NCBI GenBank assembly: GCA_947449735.1
Contig: CANFTB010000047.1
Coordinates: 1-32,569 of the forward strand
Direction: 5' to 3'
Length of the DNA stretch: 32,569 nt
Source: Chthoniobacteraceae bacterium
Lineage (GTDB): Bacteria > Verrucomicrobiota > Verrucomicrobiia > Chthoniobacterales > Chthoniobacteraceae
Numbering within the stretch: position 1 is the stretch's first letter; the number at the start of each line of letters is the position of its first letter. A program made the translations under genes and the position numbers. This document shows positions 1 to 8,616 of this stretch, one piece after another. The notes beneath the pieces were generated by a model. The model saw nothing but the letters and a program-made list of their open reading frames with translations, had not been told where the DNA came from and made no database searches.

Positions 1-525
1 CTGGGCGGAGCCGGTCATGAGCATCTTGGCCGCGATGCCGTGGTCGGGGATTTCAGCAAAAAGGGAGCGGATGACGGCGACGTCGTCGATGTGCTTGCCG
101 ATTTCGGGGAAGATTTCGGACACTTCGACGCCGGATTTGCCCTTCTTTTCAAACTTGAAGGGGGAGCCGAGGGCTGGTCCTTCGTATCCGGGGATTTTCT
201 TGCCGTCCTGTTTGGACAGTTCGGGCTTGGGATCCCAGGTGTCGACGGTGGAGGGAGCGCCGCCTGCGAAGATCTGGATGACGGCCTTGGCCTTGGCTGG
301 GAAATGGGGGGCCTTGGGGGCGAGGGGACCCATGGGGCCGGCGGTCGCGGCTGCTTCTAGGTCAAAGGGGTTCAGGCCGAAGAGAGCGGCGAGACTCAGG
401 CCGCCGAATCCGATGCCGTTCCGGATGAGAAACTCGCGGCGGCTGCTGAAGCTGGAGCTTCCGGGGTGGATGAGGGGGGAGCTGTCGGGGCCGAAAGAGC
501 AGTTGAAGGTGGAATTCGGGTCCAT
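1..525 (-). CDS. DUF1501 family protein, 3' end cut off by the window
   Basis: The minus strand is open from ATG at 525 to base 1, giving 175 residues with no stop, so the C-terminal part lies outside the window. About residues 29-50 hold a twin-arginine-like leader: SRREFL followed by a Gly/Leu/Ala-rich hydrophobic stretch (GGLSLAALFG). After it comes FAGGAPSTVDTWDPKP, which is the hallmark of the N-terminus of DUF1501 proteins, then a region ending near IPDHGIAAKMLMTGS, also typical. The family is abundant in Planctomycetota and Verrucomicrobiota, is exported, and usually sits beside DUF1549/DUF1553 cytochrome-like genes; its biochemical role is unproven. That partner would lie either outside the window or elsewhere, since the upstream neighbour here is unrelated. 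Full members have over 400 residues. Confidence 0.9.
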   Translation of the reverse strand, partial: MDPNSTFNCSFGPDSSPLIHPGSSSFSSRREFLIRNGIGFGGLSLAALFGLNPFDLEAAATAGPMGPLAPKAPHFPAKAKAVIQIFAGGAPSTVDTWDPKPELSKQDGKKIPGYEGPALGSPFKFEKKGKSGVEVSEIFPEIGKHIDDVAVIRSLFAEIPDHGIAAKMLMTGSAQ

Positions 526-746
526 AAGGGCAGGGTTGGGTTCAGGCGGGGTTTGAGAAGCGGGGTTTGCTCAGGGATGGTGCGAAAAAAGAAACTCTTC
601 TGCCGCTACTGGACGACATTAGGGGATGTCCGGGGACTCCTGACGGTTACCGAAAAAAGTCGATTCTCCGTGTCTTTTCAGGGGCACGGTTCTCCTGCGG
701 TAAGGGTCTTTTTCCTAAATCCATAGCATCGCGCTTTGGGAGACTG

Positions 747-1133
747 TCAGATCCGGTATTCCTCCCATTCGATGGGGCCGTCCTGCACGACTGCGGAGAT
801 CATTTTTTCATTGGCGTTCAGGCGGGAGCCGCCTGATTTGACCTCCAGAAATACGATCTTGCGGAGGGTTCCCTCGGAGAGGCCGTCCAGCACCAGGTAG
901 TCGAAGCCTTTTCCAATAAAGACCATGTCCTTAGGGGCGTAGGGAAAATCCGGCAGAAAGGGCAGGACTTTTTCATAGACCGCTCCGAGGATGACGGCGC
1001 CGGAGCGTTTGATGGCGTCCTTTCGTTCCGCGGATATGTGGCGGTGCCTGGCGAGCCTCCCGATGAGGAAGCCTAGAAGCGCTGCGAGAAGCACGGCGGC
1101 TGCGACAGCGAGATAGGAGGGGAGGTGTTGCAT
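747..1133 (-). CDS. Membrane-anchored Holliday junction resolvase-like endonuclease (Endonuc_Holl/AHJR-like)
   Basis: A 128-residue protein. Residues about 7-27 form one hydrophobic transmembrane segment (LAVAAAVLLAALLGFLIGRL), followed by a basic stretch. The C-terminal half carries FIGKGFDYLVLDGL, then IVFLEVKSGGSRLNANE and a final IEWEEYRI. The Asp in the first block and the Glu-x-Lys in FLEVKSG match the PD-(D/E)xK nuclease core of the archaeal Holliday junction resolvase-like family. The open frame runs further upstream to 1652, but that extension is Pro/Arg/His-rich and overlaps the kinase gene on the other strand, so I start at the ATG at 1133. Single gene, divergent from the kinase. 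Family assignment is fairly sure; nuclease activity and the reason for membrane anchoring are inference. Confidence 0.75.
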   Translation of the reverse strand: MQHLPSYLAVAAAVLLAALLGFLIGRLARHRHISAERKDAIKRSGAVILGAVYEKVLPFLPDFPYAPKDMVFIGKGFDYLVLDGLSEGTLRKIVFLEVKSGGSRLNANEKMISAVVQDGPIEWEEYRI

Positions 1134-1220
1134 GAGATGAGGGTGCTTCCGGCGGGAGGGGTGGAGTGTGGGGGGCGGTGGGCGGCGGAGAACACTGTGC
1201 GTCCATTGTGACACAGTGGT

Positions 1221-3224
1221 TTGGGAATCCATTTCGAAACTTACATACCCACCTGTGTTGCAGTGTCTGTTATAGATTGGACTGTGTCTGAATTCCAACC
1301 TCACGAGCGAAAGCCTCCGCACGAGGGGAATCTTGCAGCGGAACGGCGGATTCTGGTGGGGATTGGAGCGGGGTTGAATGCACAGTCCGTTTTGCAGGGC
1401 GCTCACGAGCACGCTTGCGAGATGGGGGCTCAACTTTTGGCCGTTTCTATCGAAGCGCCGGAGGAATTGTCCGACAGGGAGCGGCAAACGCGGGCGGAAA
1501 CGCTGAATCTCGCGCGCCAGATGGGAGCGGAAGTGGTTCTTTCCAGCGGTTCCAACATCGGCCGCGCGCTCTTGGCGGTGTCGAGGGACAGAAACGTTTC
1601 GCTGCTGGTCTTGGGCAAGCCGAGGTTTACGTCCCAAATACGTTTCTGGCACCGCGAGTCGCCCGTCCGCTGGCTGGAACGCAATGCCGAGGGCGTGCGG
1701 TTGTTGCTGGTGCCAGCCAAGTCTCAGGCGGCCGGGCGCCGGGTCGGGATCTTTGCGTCTCCTCTTGAGCCGCAGGACGGACGGGGGCGCGAATATTTCG
1801 GAGCGGTTTTGATGGCGGCGGCCGCCACCACACTGGGGCTGATGATAGAACCGTTGGTGGGATATTGGTCCGTGGCGCTCCTCTACCTGCTGACGGTCAC
1901 GCTTACGGGTGTGTCCTTCGGACGGGGGCCCACGGTGATGCTTGCGTCACTGTGTGCGTTGCTTTGGGATCTGGTTTTCATCCCGCCCAGGTTCACCCTC
2001 TATATTGGCCACCCGCAGGACATCCTGATGTTCCTGATGTTCTTTGCGGTGGCGCTGGCAGTCGGCCATCTCACGAACCGACTGCGGCGGCGGGAGCGGC
2101 TGGAGCACCGTATGGAACTGAGGGCCACGGCCCTCTACCAACTGACCCGGAAGCTGGCGGCAGCTACCTCGATGGAGGATGTGATTTCGGCCGGTTGCTC
2201 TCAAATCGAGAGGGTGTTTCAGGCGTCTGTAGTGATTGCCCTCAGAGATACCGAGGGCGGTCTTTCCAGTCCTGTCGGTGCTTCAAGTGCGTGGAGCCCG
2301 ACGCCCGAGGAATGGGAGGTGATGCTTTCTTCGTTTAAAGAGAAACGGGGGATTGAAGGGGGGGATGCGAGCGGAGATGGACAGCGGGTGCTTTGTCTTC
2401 CGCTTCTGGTTGCGGACGGCGTGGAGGGGGTGTTGGGATTGCGGCTTCCAGGCGGTCATTTTCTGGACGCAAACCACCGGGAGCTTCTGGATGCGTTCGC
2501 CGCCCAGATGGGAATCGTCTCCGAGATCCAGCGGATTGCGGAGGAGCGCCGCAGTTCGGAGTTGCTGGCGGACTCTGCGCGGCTTCAAAAGACGCTTTTC
2601 GACAGCGTTTCGCACGAGCTCAAGACTCCGATTGCCGCGATTCGCGTGGCGCTGGAACAACCGGTGGTCAGTGCGGAGGAGATCCGGCGTGCGACCGACC
2701 GCCTCCACCGGGCGGTGGAACAGCTTTTGAGCGCGACACGGATCGAATCGGGACTGCTCAAACTCACCCGTGAGTGGTGTGATCCCGCGGACCTCGCGAA
2801 CGAGGCGATCGTGCTCGCGCAGGAAGGTGCTCAGGTCAGGCTCACTGCGGCGGATCCGCTCCCCTTGATACGCGTGGATGCGGGCCTCGTGGTGCAGTCT
2901 CTGGTCACCCTTTTAGAAAACGCCCTGACGCACGGAGCCTCGGACCAAGGGCCTGAGTTGTTTGTCTCCGCGGATGCCGATTCCGTGCGGTTCGAGGTTG
3001 CGGATCGTGGCAGGGGCATACCTCCCGGCTCCGAGAACCGGGTGTTTGAGAAGTTTCACCGTCTTCCCGGAGCGCGTGCGGGGGGAATTGGCCTTGGGCT
3101 GGCGATCGCGAAACAGTTTGCCGAGCTGTTGGGGGGAGAGGTCCGCGCGTCCAACAGGGAGGGGGGCGGCGCTTCGTTCTTTCTGACCCTGCCGGTGGGC
3201 GGTAAGGTGAGTCTGCCTGTATGA
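1221..3224 (+). CDS. KdpD-like sensor histidine kinase lacking the N-terminal KdpD domain
   Basis: In order: a Usp-like domain (about residues 42-168, starting RRILVGIGAGLN and containing LLVLGKPR), a DUF4118 four-helix membrane block (about 193-290, with GPTVMLASLCALLWDLVFIPP), a GAF-like region (about 300-430), a HisKA domain with FDSVSHELKTPIAAIR (phosphorylated His near 465), and a HATPase_c domain with LLENALTHG, DRGRGIP and GIGLGLAI. This is the KdpD order, but the roughly 210-residue N-terminal KdpD domain with its Walker A motif is absent, and none is encoded upstream. The first codon used here is TTG at 1221; in-frame GTG codons at 1263 and 1284 are alternatives, since the Usp domain begins only near residue 42. 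Its stop overlaps the start of the response regulator. No kdpFABC is in the window, so the signal may be K+ or osmotic state or something else. Confidence 0.85.
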   Translation: MGIHFETYIPTCVAVSVIDWTVSEFQPHERKPPHEGNLAAERRILVGIGAGLNAQSVLQGAHEHACEMGAQLLAVSIEAPEELSDRERQTRAETLNLARQMGAEVVLSSGSNIGRALLAVSRDRNVSLLVLGKPRFTSQIRFWHRESPVRWLERNAEGVRLLLVPAKSQAAGRRVGIFASPLEPQDGRGREYFGAVLMAAAATTLGLMIEPLVGYWSVALLYLLTVTLTGVSFGRGPTVMLASLCALLWDLVFIPPRFTLYIGHPQDILMFLMFFAVALAVGHLTNRLRRRERLEHRMELRATALYQLTRKLAAATSMEDVISAGCSQIERVFQASVVIALRDTEGGLSSPVGASSAWSPTPEEWEVMLSSFKEKRGIEGGDASGDGQRVLCLPLLVADGVEGVLGLRLPGGHFLDANHRELLDAFAAQMGIVSEIQRIAEERRSSELLADSARLQKTLFDSVSHELKTPIAAIRVALEQPVVSAEEIRRATDRLHRAVEQLLSATRIESGLLKLTREWCDPADLANEAIVLAQEGAQVRLTAADPLPLIRVDAGLVVQSLVTLLENALTHGASDQGPELFVSADADSVRFEVADRGRGIPPGSENRVFEKFHRLPGARAGGIGLGLAIAKQFAELLGGEVRASNREGGGASFFLTLPVGGKVSLPV

Positions 3225-3904
3225 GTCCGACGGTTCTAATCATTGATGACGAAGTTCAAATCCGGCGCCTGTTGGGCGTCGCCTTGACGGGGGCGGGCTA
3301 CAAGGTGGTGGATGCGGAGAATGGCGTGCTGGGGTTGCAGCGGGTGGCCGGAGCGCGCCCCGACATCATTCTGTTGGATATGGGGCTTCCCGACATGAGC
3401 GGGCTTGCGGTGCTCGCGAAGTTGCGGGAATGGAGCCGCGTGCCTGTCGTTGTGCTCACGGTGCAGAGCGACGAGGCAGACAAGATCGCGGCCCTGGATT
3501 GCGGGGCGGATGATTATGTCACGAAGCCGTTCGCCACCGGCGAATTGCTCGCCCGTATTCGGGCGGCTCTCAGGCGGGTGGAGCCCCAGCCTGAAAACGC
3601 GGTGTTCTCGCAGGGGGGGCTCGAGGTGGATTTGATTTCGAGGGTCGTTCGCAAGGACGGAGTGGTGGTCAGTCTGACTCCAACGGAGTGGGGAATGTTG
3701 AAGCTGCTCATCCGTCACGCCGGCCGGATCGTCACCCACAAGCAGATCCTCCGGGAGGTGTGGGGGCCCGGTTCTGAGGATCACGGAAGTTACCTCAGGG
3801 TTTATTTCAGCCACTTGAGGAAAAAGGTGGAGCGAAACCCCGCGGCCCCGAGTCTCATCCTGAACGAGCCAGGGGTGGGATACCGTTTGAATTTGGAAGG
3901 CTGA
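3221..3904 (+). CDS. kdpE: OmpR/PhoB-type response regulator, KdpE-like
   Basis: A 227-residue two-domain regulator. The receiver domain (residues 4-118) has the acidic pair D9/D10, the phospho-acceptor D53 in LLDMGLPDMSG, and the conserved Lys in VTKPF. The C-terminal winged helix (about 130-225) has LTPTEWGMLKLL and ends in LNEPGVGYRL, the usual OmpR/PhoB finish. ATG at 3221 overlaps the TGA of the kinase gene (ATGA), so the two are translationally coupled and form a cognate pair. By family it would activate a potassium-uptake operon, but kdpFABC is not nearby, so the target is not shown. The symbol reflects the nearest family, not proven function. Confidence 0.87.
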   Translation: MSPTVLIIDDEVQIRRLLGVALTGAGYKVVDAENGVLGLQRVAGARPDIILLDMGLPDMSGLAVLAKLREWSRVPVVVLTVQSDEADKIAALDCGADDYVTKPFATGELLARIRAALRRVEPQPENAVFSQGGLEVDLISRVVRKDGVVVSLTPTEWGMLKLLIRHAGRIVTHKQILREVWGPGSEDHGSYLRVYFSHLRKKVERNPAAPSLILNEPGVGYRLNLEG

Positions 3905-4014
3905 GGAGGCCGGGGGAGCACCCGGTTCGGGCGACGCGTAGTTTGCCGATCCAATGCGCTGTTCCTACCTCTATCTAGGTAGAAACCTCGAAAGCCTTTG
4001 CCTGATTTAGAGAA

Positions 4015-5109
4015 CTACTGCCCGATGAGGCGCAGGATTTCGCTCCGCTCGGCCTTTGCGGGAATCACGCTGCCGCACAAATCCTTCACCACGTCAGGAT
4101 CCTTCAAGCCGTGCCCGGTTACAGTGCACACGATTTTGGAGCCTTCCGGGAAGCGGTTCGCTTCGTAGGCGCGTCCAGAGGCGGGATCGAGCGATTTTAG
4201 GAGTCCGGCGATGCTGGCGGCGCTGGCAGGTTCCACGAAGATCCCCTCATTCGAAGCCAGCCAGTACTGGGCTGCGAGGATTTCCGCGTCCGTTACGATG
4301 TCGATGGCGCCGCCGCTTTTGGCGATGGCTTCGTTGGCCTTGTCCCAGCTGGCCGGGTTGCCGATGCGGATGGCAGTGGCCACGGTTTCGGGCGCTTCGA
4401 TGATCCGCTTGTGGAAGATGGGCGCCGATCCGGCCGCCTGAAACCCGAGCATGACGGGGTTTTTCTTGGAGCGGCCCAGGCCGAGGAACTCCTCGTAGCC
4501 CATCCAATAAGCGCTGATGTTGCCGGCGTTGCCGACGGGCAGAATGTGCACGTCGGGGGCGTCGCCGAGTTCTTCGATGATTTCGAAGCTGGCGGTCTTC
4601 TGGCCCTGAAGTCGGTCCGGGTTGATGGAATTCACCACCGCGATCGGCTCGGTTTCGCCGATTTCACGCACGAGGCGCAGGGCGTCGTCGAAGTTTCCAT
4701 CGATGGCGACAACCTTAGCGCCGTAGACAAAAGCCTGCGCGAGCTTTCCGAAACTGATTTTTCCCGCCGGCAGGAGGACGATGCAGGTGATGCTCGCCCT
4801 TGCGGCGTAGGCCGCGGCGGCGGCGCTCGTGTTGCCGGTGGAGGCGCAGATTACGGCTTGCGCTCCGCGTTCGACGGCCTTCGAAATGGCCAGCGTCATG
4901 CCGCGGTCCTTAAAGGAACCGGTGGGGTTGAGGCCTTCGTATTTGATGAAAACCTGACAGTTCCTGCCGACCTTCGCGCTCAGCTTCGGGCTATGGATGA
5001 GGGGAGTGGATCCCTCGTTGAGGGAAACAACAGGAGTGGTTTCGGTGACAGGAAGAAAGGCCCGATAGCGGGCGATGACACCGCGGTCGTGGAGTGTCCG
5101 GAAGCTCAT
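4015..5109 (-). CDS. thrC: Threonine synthase
   Basis: Pyridoxal-phosphate enzyme converting O-phosphohomoserine to threonine in the cytosol. The 364-residue product has the cofactor lysine near residue 67 in [11 protein letters not shown], the phosphate-binding [14 protein letters not shown] and the later [13 protein letters not shown] and [11 protein letters not shown] motifs of fold-type II threonine synthase. Length fits the short bacterial class. The frame stays open upstream to 5469, but that part reads antisense to hom and is low-complexity, so the ATG at 5109 is chosen; it overlaps the TGA of hom as ATGA. hom and thrC thus form a coupled operon for homoserine to threonine. A homoserine kinase gene (thrB), needed between them, is not in the window. 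Confidence 0.95.
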   Translation of the reverse strand: MSFRTLHDRGVIARYRAFLPVTETTPVVSLNEGSTPLIHSPKLSAKVGRNCQVFIKYEGLNPTGSFKDRGMTLAISKAVERGAQAVICASTGNTSAAAAAYAARASITCIVLLPAGKISFGKLAQAFVYGAKVVAIDGNFDDALRLVREIGETEPIAVVNSINPDRLQGQKTASFEIIEELGDAPDVHILPVGNAGNISAYWMGYEEFLGLGRSKKNPVMLGFQAAGSAPIFHKRIIEAPETVATAIRIGNPASWDKANEAIAKSGGAIDIVTDAEILAAQYWLASNEGIFVEPASAASIAGLLKSLDPASGRAYEANRFPEGSKIVCTVTGHGLKDPDVVKDLCGSVIPAKAERSEILRLIGQ

Positions 5110-6416
5110 GAGAAATGTTCCGCCCTGATCATCTGCGGCGGTTTGCACACGCAGTCGAGGGCGCCGATGCGTTCGAGGGCGGTGCGCATCTGGGCGTGGG
5201 TGGCCGTGTGAAGCATCATCACCAAGGGCACAGTGGAGCCCTCTTCGTCGGCTTCCGGCTGGAAGATGGAGGAGATGCCAATCTGGAGTTCCCCGAGGAT
5301 GCCGGAGATTTTCGCGATGACGCCGGGCCGGTCCTCGACGCAGAGGCGGAGGTAATATTCCGAGAGAATATTGTCTAGCGGCTTGCAGCATCCGTAGAGG
5401 CCGTGGGGCATGAACCCGAGGTTCCGGCGCGGGTTGGCCAGCGCTTCGGCGGCCTCGGCGATGTCGCAAAGTATGGCGCTCGAGGTCGGGTCCTGGCCGG
5501 CGCCGCGGCCGTAGAAGAGGGTTTCTCCGACAACGTTTCCGTGGACGGCGATGGCGTTGAAGACGCCGTTGACCGAGGCGAGCACGTGCTTTTCCGGAAC
5601 TAGGGTGGGGTGGACGCGCACCTCGATCTCGGACCCGGGCGTAGAACTGGTGGCCTTGATGATGCCGAGAAGCTTGATTCCGTACCCGAGCTGGCGGGCA
5701 AACCGGAAATCGGCGGAGGTCAGATTCTCGATGCCTTCGACGAAGATTTTGTCCGTCGGAACCCAGAAGCCGTAGGCGAGCGAGGCGAGGATGATGGCCT
5801 TGTGGGCGGCGTCCCAGCCGTTGACGTCGAAGGCGGGGTCGGGTTCTGCGTAGCCGGCTGCCTGTGCCTCGGCGAGGGCCGCGGGAAAGCTGAGGCCGGC
5901 TTCCTGCATCCGGGTGAGGATGTAGTTGGAGGTGCCGTTGATGATGCCGTGGATGGAAATGATGTGGTTGCCGATGAGCGCCTCGCGGAGCGCCTTGATG
6001 ATCGGGATCCCGCCGCCGACGGCAGCTTCGTAAAAAACAGGCACGCCGTACTTTGTGGCTGCCTCGAAGATTTCGCGGCCGTGCTCGGCAAGCAACGCCT
6101 TGTTGGCGGTGACGACGATCTTTTTGCGGGCGATGGATTCGAGGATCAGCGCGAGGCTTTCCTCACGGCGGCCCATGACTTCCACGACGATCTGGACGGA
6201 GGGATCCTCGACGAGTTCGCGCCAGTTTTCAGTGAGCAGGGCGGATGGGAAACCCTCAGAGGCCCGCCGGGCGGAATCCCTCACGGCGATACGGCGGACT
6301 TCAAGGTCCAAGCCGAGGCGTTCCCGTAAAAGAGTGCGGTTGGCCTGCAGGTGTTTGAAGACACCTGCGCCAACATTACCAAGGCCTGCGAGACCGATTC
6401 CAATGGACTGCTGCAT
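5106..6416 (-). CDS. hom: Homoserine dehydrogenase with C-terminal ACT domain
   Basis: Reduces aspartate semialdehyde to homoserine. The 436-residue product opens with an NAD(P)-binding [13 protein letters not shown] near residues 8-20. The catalytic domain has [32 protein letters not shown], and [17 protein letters not shown]. Residues about 355-430 form an ACT domain ([19 protein letters not shown]), the usual site of threonine feedback control. The ATG at 6416 is used because the NAD-binding fold begins right after it; the 17-residue upstream extension adds nothing conserved. First gene of the hom-thrC pair, with a 4-base overlap. No aspartokinase is fused or adjacent. Confidence 0.96.
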   Translation of the reverse strand: MQQSIGIGLAGLGNVGAGVFKHLQANRTLLRERLGLDLEVRRIAVRDSARRASEGFPSALLTENWRELVEDPSVQIVVEVMGRREESLALILESIARKKIVVTANKALLAEHGREIFEAATKYGVPVFYEAAVGGGIPIIKALREALIGNHIISIHGIINGTSNYILTRMQEAGLSFPAALAEAQAAGYAEPDPAFDVNGWDAAHKAIILASLAYGFWVPTDKIFVEGIENLTSADFRFARQLGYGIKLLGIIKATSSTPGSEIEVRVHPTLVPEKHVLASVNGVFNAIAVHGNVVGETLFYGRGAGQDPTSSAILCDIAEAAEALANPRRNLGFMPHGLYGCCKPLDNILSEYYLRLCVEDRPGVIAKISGILGELQIGISSIFQPEADEEGSTVPLVMMLHTATHAQMRTALERIGALDCVCKPPQMIRAEHFS

Positions 6417-6532
6417 GGGGTAGAAAAAAGGAGGTTCAGGATGCAGCACGCAGGCGAGGTGAGGCAAGGCGATTCCCCTATGCTTTAACCCGAACGCCGA
6501 AGCACTGAAGAAAAGAGGATCTCACGCGGGGC

Positions 6533-6584
6533 CACGGAGGGCGCTGAGGGCACGGAGGGCACGGAGGGCACGGAGGGCACGGAG
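6533..6584. repeat. 9-bp tandem repeat, unit CACGGAGGG
   Basis: Four consecutive units of CACGGAGGG begin at 6551, the last cut after seven bases. Two more units precede them: an exact CACGGAGGG at 6533 and a variant CGCTGAGGG at 6542. The array lies in the 251-bp gap between the start of hom and the end of oppC and is followed by an AT-rich stretch (TTATATAAG). The unit is 9 bp, so it can be read through in frame, but no convincing gene uses it. It probably arose by slippage and could vary in copy number between strains. Confidence 0.8.
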
Positions 6585-6667
6585 AAAAATTATATAAGCC
6601 ACCGAAGCAAAGATATTTATTTTTACTCCGCGGCTCCCCGGCTCCGCGTGAACTTCCGTTTTCGGTT

Positions 6668-7567
6668 TTACTCGGCGAGGGCGTCTCGCAAGGCGTCGCC
6701 GAGAAAATTGAGGGAGAGCAGGGTGAGGCTCATTGCCGCAGCGGGGAAGACCAGGAGCCACCAGTGGCTGAGGACGGGGTTGAGGGCCATCGCCCCGTCA
6801 CTGAGGAGGGTTCCCCAGCTCGCCTGGGGCGCCTGTACGCCCAGTCCCAGAAACGACAGAAAGGATTCGTCCAAAATGACCGCTGGAATCGTCAGTGTGA
6901 GGTAGACGACGATCACTCCAGAGAGGTTGGGCAGGAGGTGTCGGAAGAGGATTTTGAAATTGCTTTGTCCCAGAGCCTGGGCCGCTTGTACGAAAGGCAG
7001 TGTTTTGAGGGAAAGAACCTGACCGCGGACGATGCGCGCCATCGTGAGCCATTCGATACATCCCAGGGCGAGGACAAGGATCGCTATTTTACTCGAACCG
7101 ACCCAGCGCCCGTCCTGAAAAGTGGCGAGCATTTTCTGAAGCCAAGGGTCGATGAGGAACCCTGCGAGTATAATCAGGATCAGGCGCGGGACTGCGTATA
7201 GAACGTCCACCAAGCGCATCAGGAGCGAGTCGATGCGCCGCCCAGCGTAGCCGGAAACGAGGCCGACTACGGTTCCAATCACCAGACTGACCAGGGCACC
7301 CGTGCAGCCGACCAGGAGGGAAATTTGAGCTCCCTGCAGTGTGCGTGCAAGCAGGTCGCGGCCGTTGAGGTCTGTTCCGAAGGGATGCGCCGCGTCGGGG
7401 GCTCGAAATGGAAAGGGCGAGGTGAGGTGGGGGTCGGTATGAAGGATTTGGGGAAGGAGGAGGGCGCAAAGGAAAATGGCGGCCAGGACGGCGAAGGAAA
7501 AGACAGCGGCCGGGCGCCTGAAAAGACGGCGCAACAGACCGGGACGGAGGGTAATTTGAGACTTCAT
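6668..7567 (-). CDS. ABC transporter permease, dipeptide/oligopeptide type (OppC/DppC family)
   Basis: A 299-residue inner-membrane permease. The N-terminal cytoplasmic tail is followed by a first helix (AVFSFAVLAAIFLCALLLP), then the family motif HPFGTDLNGRDLLARTLQGA near residues 62-81. Several further helices follow, with an EAA-type loop in QALGQSNFKILFRHLLPN and the ending FLGDALRDAL typical of the OppC/DppC group. It starts 4 bp after the stop of the oppB-like gene, so the two are one transcript encoding a heterodimeric channel. No solute-binding protein or OppD/F ATPase gene is in the window, so substrate (peptide, nickel or sugar) cannot be told and ATPases must be encoded elsewhere. 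Confidence 0.92.
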   Translation of the reverse strand: MKSQITLRPGLLRRLFRRPAAVFSFAVLAAIFLCALLLPQILHTDPHLTSPFPFRAPDAAHPFGTDLNGRDLLARTLQGAQISLLVGCTGALVSLVIGTVVGLVSGYAGRRIDSLLMRLVDVLYAVPRLILIILAGFLIDPWLQKMLATFQDGRWVGSSKIAILVLALGCIEWLTMARIVRGQVLSLKTLPFVQAAQALGQSNFKILFRHLLPNLSGVIVVYLTLTIPAVILDESFLSFLGLGVQAPQASWGTLLSDGAMALNPVLSHWWLLVFPAAAMSLTLLSLNFLGDALRDALAE

Positions 7568-7571
7568 GCTG

Positions 7572-8492
7572 TCAGTCTTCGAGGCGGATACGGGGGTCCA
7601 GCCAGGAGTAAGCCAGGTCGACTAGGAGGTTCATGCCGACGAGGAGGACGCAGTAGACGAGGACGACTCCCCCCAACAGGAATACGTCTCGGTTGAGGAT
7701 GGCGTTTACAAAAAAAGATCCCGTTCCGGGAAGATTGAAGATGGATTCCACCACGATGGAACCGGTGAGGAGGTTTGCAGCGAGCGGCCCGAGATAGGAG
7801 ACGACCGGAAGGAGGGCTGTTTTGAGGGCGTGTGAGTAGAGGACCCGGGTTTCGGAGAGGCCTTTGGCGCGGGCGGTTCGTAGAAAGTGCGACTGGAGGG
7901 TTTCGAGCAGGGAGGTTCGGGTGAGGCGGGCGACGGACGCGATTGCGGGGCCGGCCAGGGTGATGGCCGGGAGGATCAGGCTGAAGTTGGACTGCCAGCC
8001 GCCGACAGGAAGCCAGCCGAGTTTGAGGGAAAACAGGAGAACCAACAGAGGGCCTGTGATGAAGGTGGGAATGCTGATGAGAGCCAGAGCGAGAAGCATC
8101 GCGCAAAAATCTGTGAAGGATCCGTGCCGGATCGCGGCGACGCAACCCAGCCAGACCCCCGCCGAGGTTGCAAGAAGGAACGCGGCGCCGCCGAGCAGTG
8201 CGGAAAGGGGCAGGCTTTGGGCGAGAAGGTCGCGCACGGAGCGGTCCCGGTATTTTGTGGACAGCCGGAGGTCGCCGTGGACGACATCGTTCAAGTATGC
8301 CGTGTACTGGCTCCAGAGCGAGCCGTCCAAGTGGTACTTTGCCAGCAGTTGTTGTTCGATGGCCGGGGGAAGTTTGCGTTCTCTGGCAAAGGGGCCGCCG
8401 GGGGCGAGGCGGAGCAGGAGAAAGGTGAGGGAGAGGACGCAGAAGAGGACGCCTGCCATCGAGGCAAGGCGGCGGACAAGAAAGGCAAGCAT
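7572..8492 (-). CDS. ABC transporter permease, dipeptide/oligopeptide type (OppB/DppB family)
   Basis: A 306-residue permease. The start MLAFLVRRLASMAGVLF with the first helix and LRLAPGGPF near residues 28-36 is diagnostic for OppB/DppB proteins. The periplasmic loop holds YHLDGSLWSQY; the EAA-type loop is in RTARAKGLSETRVLYSHALK, and IFNLPGTGSFF and the ending YSWLDPRIRL are all family signatures. About six hydrophobic segments can be seen. The larger frame reaching 8634 in a different register is a Pro/Arg-rich shadow. It is the first gene of the oppB-oppC pair and is transcribed divergently from the DnaJ-family gene, with 124 bp between them. Confidence 0.93.
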   Translation of the reverse strand: MLAFLVRRLASMAGVLFCVLSLTFLLLRLAPGGPFARERKLPPAIEQQLLAKYHLDGSLWSQYTAYLNDVVHGDLRLSTKYRDRSVRDLLAQSLPLSALLGGAAFLLATSAGVWLGCVAAIRHGSFTDFCAMLLALALISIPTFITGPLLVLLFSLKLGWLPVGGWQSNFSLILPAITLAGPAIASVARLTRTSLLETLQSHFLRTARAKGLSETRVLYSHALKTALLPVVSYLGPLAANLLTGSIVVESIFNLPGTGSFFVNAILNRDVFLLGGVVLVYCVLLVGMNLLVDLAYSWLDPRIRLED

Positions 8493-8616
8493 GCGTCAGG
8501 GTGAGGCTCGGGTGGTCGGAAGGGAGGGATTGGGGGGGGCTCAGGCAAACCCCTATCTTTTGAACGGGGCGTTCAGGGCGGGTTGCTATCAGAGCGGGTA
8601 TAGGCGTAAACTGGCA

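Noticed and set aside
3965..3982. CTACCT/AGGTAG inverted repeat between kdpE and thrC
   Set aside because: The stem is short and AT-rich with no T-run on either strand; insufficient for a terminator call.
4015..5469. 484-codon frame ending as thrC
   Set aside because: The first 120 codons overlap hom in another frame and are low-complexity; thrC begins at 5109.
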